A stretch of DNA of 33,862 bases from Butyrivibrio sp. AC2005. Its GTDB lineage: Bacteria; Bacillota; Clostridia; Lachnospirales; Lachnospiraceae. The position numbers and the translations under genes are program-made. The notes beneath the pieces were generated by a model that worked only from the letters and a program-made list of their open reading frames with translations, did no database searches and had not been told where the DNA came from. This document shows, in pieces, positions 33,692 to 33,862 of this stretch. How positions within the stretch are numbered: position 1 is the first letter of the stretch; each line of letters begins with the position of its first letter. The stretch spans positions 57,450 through 91,311 of the forward strand of contig NZ_KE384142.1 in the NCBI RefSeq assembly GCF_000424145.1, given 5' to 3'.

Positions 33692-33862
33692 TGTAAAAAA
33701 TTGCTCAATGTCAATCATGCTGTCGTAGAAGATGCAAACTTCTATCTTGATCGGGATGGTGTTACCCACCTCAGAATCCATGCGCGGACGGATAAATGGC
33801 ATCAGGATGATTGTCCGTTCTGCCACAGACGCTGTCCTCGTTACGACCAAAGGATAGATCAG
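33671..33862 (+). CDS. ISL3-family transposase, cut by the window edge
   Basis: 64 codons open from ATG 33671 to the edge. MVSANTLCKKLLNVNHAVVE, then LRIHARTDKWHQDDCPFCHR and RCPRYDQR: the N-terminal zinc-ribbon (CxxC...C) of ISL3-family DDE transposases. CAGAGG about 14 bp upstream is a poor ribosome binding site. The start codon lies inside a predicted hairpin. Catalytic domain not in view. Confidence 0.82.
   Translation, partial: MVSANTLCKKLLNVNHAVVEDANFYLDRDGVTHLRIHARTDKWHQDDCPFCHRRCPRYDQRIDQ

Overview
The window looks like a chromosome segment of a low-to-moderate GC, anaerobic Firmicute, most likely a Lachnospiraceae member of the Butyrivibrio/Pseudobutyrivibrio type. This rests on protein style, abundant intergenic AAGCCTTCCCC...GGATGAGGGG repeats, many small mobile elements and Gram-positive ribosome binding sites. 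The genus is an inference; no rRNA is present to anchor it.

Positions 1-12968 are ordinary chromosome with long intact genes: a YhaM-type HD exoribonuclease, MutS2, an OmpR-type response regulator, an AraC-type regulator divergent from a GH3 beta-glucosidase, a sensor histidine kinase, TrmL and an RlmD-type rRNA methyltransferase. Five main copies of a dispersed hairpin repeat lie here, four ending 5-42 bp upstream of a start codon. A 1.37 kb non-coding stretch (7821-9189) holds several repeat families, a 38-bp tandem array, a 166-bp hairpin (MITE-like) element and a near-consensus promoter for the kinase.

Directly after rlmD (about 12969) the sequence becomes clearly more AT-rich and stays so to the right edge. 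This is an accessory, defence-type island full of broken genes. Intact parts are a tightly coupled three-gene unit (DUF262 protein, DUF3696-type ATPase, unknown 291-aa protein; 13235-16245), a metallo-beta-lactamase-fold protein whose coupled partner is cut off, an AAA_14 ATPase/nuclease-fold protein behind a perfect 20-bp inverted repeat, a HigB/HigA-ImmA toxin-antitoxin pair fused to a trimmed HicAB pair, a Rieske oxygenase, a HicB antitoxin and an XRE regulator.

Broken parts are two Abi_2 abortive-infection genes, a frameshifted hicA, a MORN-like gene, an integrase remnant, a BspA-like LRR remnant, and transposases of several types (two IS1634-like copies plus a tail, two remnants of a second family that carries a small coiled-coil gene, an IS630 N-terminus, and an ISL3 gene running off the right edge). 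Several disrupted reading frames are each restored by adding one base to a short A or T run, which points either to homopolymer errors or to slippage/phase variation.

The best candidate for a little-described system is the DUF262-ATPase-unknown operon at 13235-16245.
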